Origin: Lachnospiraceae bacterium
GTDB taxonomy: Bacteria > Bacillota > Clostridia > Lachnospirales > Lachnospiraceae
Assembly: GCA_900764225.1 (NCBI GenBank)
Contig: CAAFNG010000217.1
Coordinates: 1 to 8,918 of the forward strand
Direction of reading: 5' to 3'
Length of the DNA: 8,918 nucleotides
Shown here: piece by piece, positions 5,769-8,918 of the stretch
Layout of the letters: every line of letters starts with the position of its first letter
How positions within the stretch are numbered: the stretch's first letter is position 1
Translations under genes and position numbers: made by a program
Notes under the pieces: generated by a model
The model's database searches: none
The model's input: only the letters and a program-made list of their open reading frames with translations
What the model was told of the DNA's origin: nothing

Positions 5769-5850
5769 TAAATCGTACTCCTTATATAAAAATTTTGTAA
5801 GTAGTAACTAATTATACTCTGATTCGGGGGTAAACACAACGTACGATTTA
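5769..5850. repeat. 10-bp element repeated in inverted orientation in a divergent promoter region
   Basis: taaatcgtac (5769-5778) directly abuts the regulator ATG and overlaps the last base of its ribosome site. Its perfect reverse complement gtacgattta (5841-5850) sits between the two divergent -35 boxes, 1 base from each. The placement suggests a binding site for the adjacent Crp/Fnr protein or another regulator. Confidence 0.5.
5811..5839 (-). promoter_or_regulatory. Promoter of the Crp/Fnr regulator gene
   Basis: On the minus strand TTGTGT (5839-5834, 3 of 6), a 17-base spacer and a perfect TATAAT (5816-5811) give a start near 5804 and a leader of about 35 bases. The weak -35 leaves room for an activator. 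Confidence 0.6.
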
Positions 5851-5851
5851 C

Positions 5852-5880
5852 TTTACATCCGCAGAAAGGAACGTTATAAT
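5852..5880 (+). promoter_or_regulatory. Strong promoter of the radical SAM-trmL operon
   Basis: TTTACA (5852-5857, 5 of 6), a 17-base spacer and a perfect TATAAT (5875-5880) give a start near 5887. It is back-to-back with the regulator promoter, whose -35 lies 12 bases away. Confidence 0.75.
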
Positions 5881-5903
5881 CAGAAATCGAAAAGAATAAA
5901 ATC

Positions 5904-5909
5904 AAGGAG
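5904..5909 (+). promoter_or_regulatory. Ribosome site that selects a TTG start
   Basis: AAGGAG lies 9 bases before TTG (5919-5921). No ATG or GTG in the correct frame lies nearby, so this site fixes TTG as the start of the radical SAM gene. Confidence 0.8.
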
Positions 5910-5918
5910 AACATAAAT

Positions 5919-7604
5919 TTGAAAATCTTACTTGCAGCATGCAATGCGAAATATATACATTCCAATCTGGCGGTATATAATCTGAAATCCTGTTCAGGTA
6001 AATACAGCCCCCAGGTCGTGATCCGGGAATATACGATCAATCAGATCCGGGATGAGATTCTGAAAGATATTTATCTGGAGCAGCCGGATGTTGTCTGTTT
6101 TTCCTGCTATATCTGGAATATTTCTTTTGTAAAGGAGCTGGCTCCGGACCTGAAGAAAATTCTTCCGGAGACCGATTTCTGGGCAGGTGGTCCTGAGGTG
6201 TCCTATGATGCGAGGGAATTTCTCCGGAAAAATCCAGCGTTTTTCGGTGTAATGGTAGGAGAAGGCGAAGAAACTTTCCATGAGCTGGCAGGCTATTATA
6301 TTAAGAAGAATCCCAAAAATCTGAAAGAGATCCAAGGTGTGGCATTCCGTGATGAGCTGGATGTCCCGAATATCGTACACACAGGCTGGAGAGAGCTGAT
6401 GGATTTAAGCAAAGTACCTTTTGCATATAAAGATCTTACAGAGTTTAAGAACCGGATCATTTATTATGAGAGCAGCAGAGGTTGTCCGTTTTCCTGCAGC
6501 TACTGTCTTTCTTCTATAGATAAGAAGCTCCGTTTTCGCGATATTGAGCTGGTGAAAAAAGAGCTGCAGTTTTTTATCGACAATAAAGTTCCGCAGGTGA
6601 AATTCGTGGACCGTACCTTTAACTGCAAGCACGATCATGCCATGGCAATATGGAAATATATCACAGAGCATGATAATGGAATCACGAATTTTCATTTTGA
6701 GATTTCGGCAGATCTTCTCCGTGAGGAAGAGCTGGCTCTGATGAAAACCATGCGTCCGGGACTGATCCAGCTGGAGATCGGTGTGCAGTCTACCAATCCG
6801 GAGACGATCAAAGCGATACACAGAACCATGGATTTTCAGAAATTGCGGATGATTGTGGACAGAATCCACAGCTTTGGAAATATCCATCAGCATCTTGATC
6901 TTATCGCAGGCCTTCCGTATGAAAATTACGAGAGCTTTCACAAATCCTTCTGTGATGTGTATGCTATGCGTCCGGAGCAGTTCCAGCTTGGTTTTCTGAA
7001 GGTGCTTAAAGGATCTCATATGATGGAGATGACGGAAGAATACCAGATCCTTTATAAAGACAGGGAACCATATGAGGTACTTTCCACAGCGTGGCTTGAC
7101 TATGGCGAAATTTTGAAGCTGAAAATGGTGGAAAGTATGGTGGAAGTGTATTATAATAGTGGTCAGTTCAAAAATACCCTTGTATTTCTGGAACAGTATT
7201 TTGAAGATCCGTTCCAGATGTACGAGGCACTGGGCAGATTTTATGAGAAGAAGGGATATTCCGAGATCTCCCATTCCAGAATGAGACGTTATGAGATCCT
7301 TATGGAATTTGCCGGGGAACACAGCGAGATTCCACAGGAAGGACTTTCAGATGTGATGGTTCTGGATCTTTATCTCAGAGAAAATCTGAAAAGCAGACCA
7401 TCCTTTGCATCAGATCAGAAGCCGTATGAGCGCCTGGTCTGGGATTACCGGAAAGCAGAAAAAATTCCGAAAACCGCACATATCGAAGTGTTCCGGGATG
7501 GAAGAAAGTTTCTTTTCGACTATATGCACAGGGATCCGCTGACCAACAATGCGAAATTAACGGATATTACAGATGAGGTGAATAAAAATTATGGGAATGT
7601 TTGA
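5919..7604 (+). CDS. B12-binding-type radical SAM protein with C-terminal DUF4080
   Basis: A 561-residue protein. An N-terminal Rossmann-like cobalamin-binding-type domain (about 1-150) starts with MKILLAACNAKYIHSNLAVYNL and contains AGGPEV (89-94) and GEGEETF (114-120). The radical SAM core (about 178-370) carries the Fe4S4 ligands C189, C193 and C196 in SRGCPFSCSYC, followed by ISADLL, LEIGVQS (285-291) and DLIAGLP (327-333). A C-terminal helical region (about 375-545) matches what is annotated as DUF4080. The reaction is unknown; relatives act as methyltransferases or ring-forming enzymes. The DxHxxG motif of base-off cobalamin proteins is absent from the first domain, so binding of B12 is not assured. 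It is the first gene of a four-gene run and overlaps the next ORF by 14 bases. Start is TTG with a good ribosome site. Confidence 0.88.
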   Translation: MKILLAACNAKYIHSNLAVYNLKSCSGKYSPQVVIREYTINQIRDEILKDIYLEQPDVVCFSCYIWNISFVKELAPDLKKILPETDFWAGGPEVSYDAREFLRKNPAFFGVMVGEGEETFHELAGYYIKKNPKNLKEIQGVAFRDELDVPNIVHTGWRELMDLSKVPFAYKDLTEFKNRIIYYESSRGCPFSCSYCLSSIDKKLRFRDIELVKKELQFFIDNKVPQVKFVDRTFNCKHDHAMAIWKYITEHDNGITNFHFEISADLLREEELALMKTMRPGLIQLEIGVQSTNPETIKAIHRTMDFQKLRMIVDRIHSFGNIHQHLDLIAGLPYENYESFHKSFCDVYAMRPEQFQLGFLKVLKGSHMMEMTEEYQILYKDREPYEVLSTAWLDYGEILKLKMVESMVEVYYNSGQFKNTLVFLEQYFEDPFQMYEALGRFYEKKGYSEISHSRMRRYEILMEFAGEHSEIPQEGLSDVMVLDLYLRENLKSRPSFASDQKPYERLVWDYRKAEKIPKTAHIEVFRDGRKFLFDYMHRDPLTNNAKLTDITDEVNKNYGNV

Positions 7605-7698
7605 TCCAAAAAAAAGAAAAGTGATCACAGCGATCATTGCAGTTATTCTGGTTCTTGCAATGGTAGTTCCGACTGTGCTTTCGCTGATCATTTACTAA
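7591..7698 (+). CDS. 35-residue single-pass membrane peptide, unknown function
   Basis: A short ORF embedded in the operon. It starts at an ATG inside the 3' end of the radical SAM gene (14-base overlap, different frame) and stops 10 bases before the next gene. It encodes MGMFDPKKRKV, a basic cytosolic-type N-terminus, followed by one continuous hydrophobic helix (about 12-34, ITAIIAVILVLAMVVPTVLS then LIIY). GAGGTG (7575-7580) stands 10 bases before the ATG. Its stop overlaps the AAGG ribosome site of the following gene, so translation looks coupled. Without it the operon would hold an unexplained 104-base gap in an otherwise tightly packed run. I do not recognise a named family. Confidence 0.7.
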   Translation: MGMFDPKKRKVITAIIAVILVLAMVVPTVLSLIIY

Positions 7699-7708
7699 GG
7701 CGATACGT

Positions 7709-8353
7709 ATGAAACTTGGGAAAAAAGCCCTCGAGGCATTACAAGCGGAAATAGACGGAATTCTTAAGCCGGGCGACGAGCTGATCGTTGCAGGAGCTGT
7801 GGCAGCGGAAGGAACTGCATGGCTCACAGAGAACCGGCATGAGAAGCTGAGAGAATTTTTTGCAGAACGTTTTCTGGAGGATGCCAGAAGACTTCCGGAG
7901 ATATATGGAACCGGAAGGCTGGAAGAAAACAATAAAGTCTGGAAAATGGCGGAAAAAGCTGGTGCCAGTGCCAGATACCTTATGGGCGAAGGTGGATTTC
8001 TTGCCGCACTCTGGAAGATGGCTGAGGCTTCCGGGGTAGGACTGGAAGTAGATCTTCGGACTGTGCCTATTCGTCAGGAAACCATCGAGATCTGTGAGAT
8101 CTTTGATGTGAATCCCTATAAGCTTCTATCCGGAGGAAGTATCCTTCTGGGAATCTCAGGCGGAGATGCTTTTGTGCAGGAGCTTCGAAGGGAAGGAATC
8201 ATGGCTGCAGTGATCGGACAGACCAATTCCGGAAATGACCGGCTTCTCTACAGCGGCGGAAACGCCAGATATCTGGAACGTCCGGCGAAAGATGAGATCA
8301 ACCGTTTCCGGGAGAATTCCGGAGAAATGACAGAACAGCAGAAAAGAGGATAG
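7709..8353 (+). CDS. AIR synthase/HypE-related protein with C-terminal domain only
   Basis: A 214-residue protein. From about 88 to 190 it resembles the C-terminal domain of the PurM/HypE/SelD/ThiL superfamily: ARYLMGEGGFLAALWKMAEASGVGLEVDLRTVPI (88-121, where HypE has D-x-TRGG then the same ALxxLAEASGVG run), then ETIEICEIFDVNPYKLLSGGSILLGIS (124-150) and a final AAVIGQ (166-171). The normal N-terminal ATP-binding domain (about 150 residues) is missing. Residues 1-85 are instead a helical charged segment. The Asp of the DxTRGG loop is also lost, so phosphoryl-transfer activity is doubtful; a binding or regulatory role is possible. Start: AAGGCG 7 bases upstream, overlapping the previous stop. 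Only 2 bases separate it from trmL. The fold assignment is good; the function is unknown. Confidence 0.8.
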   Translation: MKLGKKALEALQAEIDGILKPGDELIVAGAVAAEGTAWLTENRHEKLREFFAERFLEDARRLPEIYGTGRLEENNKVWKMAEKAGASARYLMGEGGFLAALWKMAEASGVGLEVDLRTVPIRQETIEICEIFDVNPYKLLSGGSILLGISGGDAFVQELRREGIMAAVIGQTNSGNDRLLYSGGNARYLERPAKDEINRFRENSGEMTEQQKRG

Positions 8354-8355
8354 AA

Positions 8356-8856
8356 ATGGGAGTTTTAAATATTGTGCTCCATGAGCCGGAGATTCCGGCA
8401 AATACAGGAAACATTGGAAGAACCTGTGTGGCTACAGGAACCAGATTACATCTGATAGAGCCGCTTGGATTCCGTCTGAATGAGAAAGCTATCAAGCGTG
8501 CAGGTATGGACTACTGGGAACATCTGGATGTGACGAGATATCTGGATTATGAGGATTTTCTCAAAAAGAATCCAGGTGCAAAGATTTATTATGCAACAAC
8601 GAAAGCGCCACAGAGTTATACAGATGTGCAGTATGAGGATGACTGCTTTATCATGTTCGGAAAAGAGAGCGCGGGTATTCCGGAAGATATCCTGGTAAAC
8701 AATCAGGAAAACTGTGTGAGGATTCCTATGATCGGAGACATTCGTTCGCTGAACTTAAGCAATTCTGTTGCGATCGTACTTTACGAAGCACTGAGACAGC
8801 ATAATTTTATACATATGAACCTGGAAGGGCATCTGCGGAATTATGAATGGAAATAA
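8356..8856 (+). CDS. trmL: tRNA (cytidine/uridine-2'-O-)-methyltransferase TrmL
   Basis: A 166-residue SPOUT-class methyltransferase, close to the 157 residues of E. coli TrmL and showing all family motifs. These are PEIPANTGNIGRTC (11-24, with the RNA-contact Arg and Asn), FGKESAGIPEDIL (101-113) and the knot segment RIPMIGDIRSLNLSNSVAIV (122-141) followed by LYEALRQ. The enzyme works as a dimer, uses S-adenosylmethionine and methylates the 2'-OH of the wobble base 34 of tRNA-Leu isoacceptors. It contains no extra RNA-binding domain, as is normal for TrmL. AGAGGA (8345-8350) overlaps the end of the preceding gene and lies 5 bases before the ATG, so it is cotranslated with its neighbour. No terminator is visible between the stop and the window end. 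Confidence 0.95.
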   Translation: MGVLNIVLHEPEIPANTGNIGRTCVATGTRLHLIEPLGFRLNEKAIKRAGMDYWEHLDVTRYLDYEDFLKKNPGAKIYYATTKAPQSYTDVQYEDDCFIMFGKESAGIPEDILVNNQENCVRIPMIGDIRSLNLSNSVAIVLYEALRQHNFIHMNLEGHLRNYEWK

Positions 8857-8883
8857 AAAATAAAACGTAAATGGAAATAAAAA
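8846..8883 (+). repeat. Short direct repeat at the trmL 3' end
   Basis: aatggaaataaaaa occurs at 8846-8859, where it encodes the last codons and stop of trmL, and again at 8870-8883, 24 bases later. This may be a small slipped-strand duplication. The rest of the tail to 8918 shows no gene or hairpin terminator. Confidence 0.6.
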
Positions 8884-8918
8884 GAACTTTCTTGCAGACT
8901 GTGATGCAGTGTTAATAG

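Noticed and set aside
6405..7322. 305-codon minus-strand open frame inside the radical SAM gene
   Set aside because: It is antisense to a protein with clear motifs; its own translation is rich in His, Phe and Ile without any recognisable domain, as expected for a shadow frame.

Overview
The window is a piece of a moderately AT-rich, low-GC Firmicutes chromosome. It is most likely an anaerobic gut Clostridium relative of the Lachnospiraceae type. The support is circumstantial: AAGGAG-type ribosome sites, short A/T-rich intergenic regions, an Asp-Asp-Asp (3D) domain secreted protein, an iron-type alcohol dehydrogenase, a thioredoxin reductase lacking the usual NADPH motifs, and a DUF4080-type radical SAM protein. 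Genus cannot be fixed from the sequence alone. The first 54 bases are not biological: they are an untrimmed Illumina Nextera i5 adapter with its index, so the left edge is a contig end and position 55 is the first credible genomic base.

Layout. 55-169: a good leftward promoter driving something lost off the contig. 170-859 (-) and 1023-2102 (+): a divergent pair of cell-envelope genes, a membrane-anchored lysozyme-like protein and a secreted SH3-like/3D-domain protein. 2103-2377: a bidirectional terminator, tRNA-Phe(GAA) on the minus strand with its own promoter, and the terminator of the next gene. 2378-3562 (-): an iron-containing alcohol dehydrogenase. 3563-3779: a divergent regulatory region with two adjacent palindromes at the trxB promoter. 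3789-5083 (+): a thioredoxin reductase-like flavoprotein followed by thioredoxin. 5088-5768 (-): a Crp/Fnr-family regulator that ends 4 bases from trxA, tail to tail. 5769-5918: a compact divergent promoter region with a repeated 10-bp element. 5919-8856 (+): a tight run of a radical SAM protein, a 35-residue membrane peptide, a protein holding only the PurM/HypE C-terminal-type domain, and the tRNA methyltransferase TrmL.

How the parts fit. The central block looks like a redox module: flavin reductase, its thioredoxin and a cysteine-containing Crp/Fnr regulator. The reductase keeps the FAD site and the redox CxxC but has lost both pyridine-nucleotide signatures. This points to a ferredoxin-linked or otherwise NADPH-independent enzyme, as known for clostridial FFTR proteins. 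That is the most interesting protein-level signal here. The right-hand operon mixes a tRNA modification enzyme with three poorly characterised proteins linked by overlaps or gaps of 2-10 bases. No mobile element, CRISPR array, prophage or clear genomic-island boundary is visible. This is mainly ordinary chromosome with a few unusual details.
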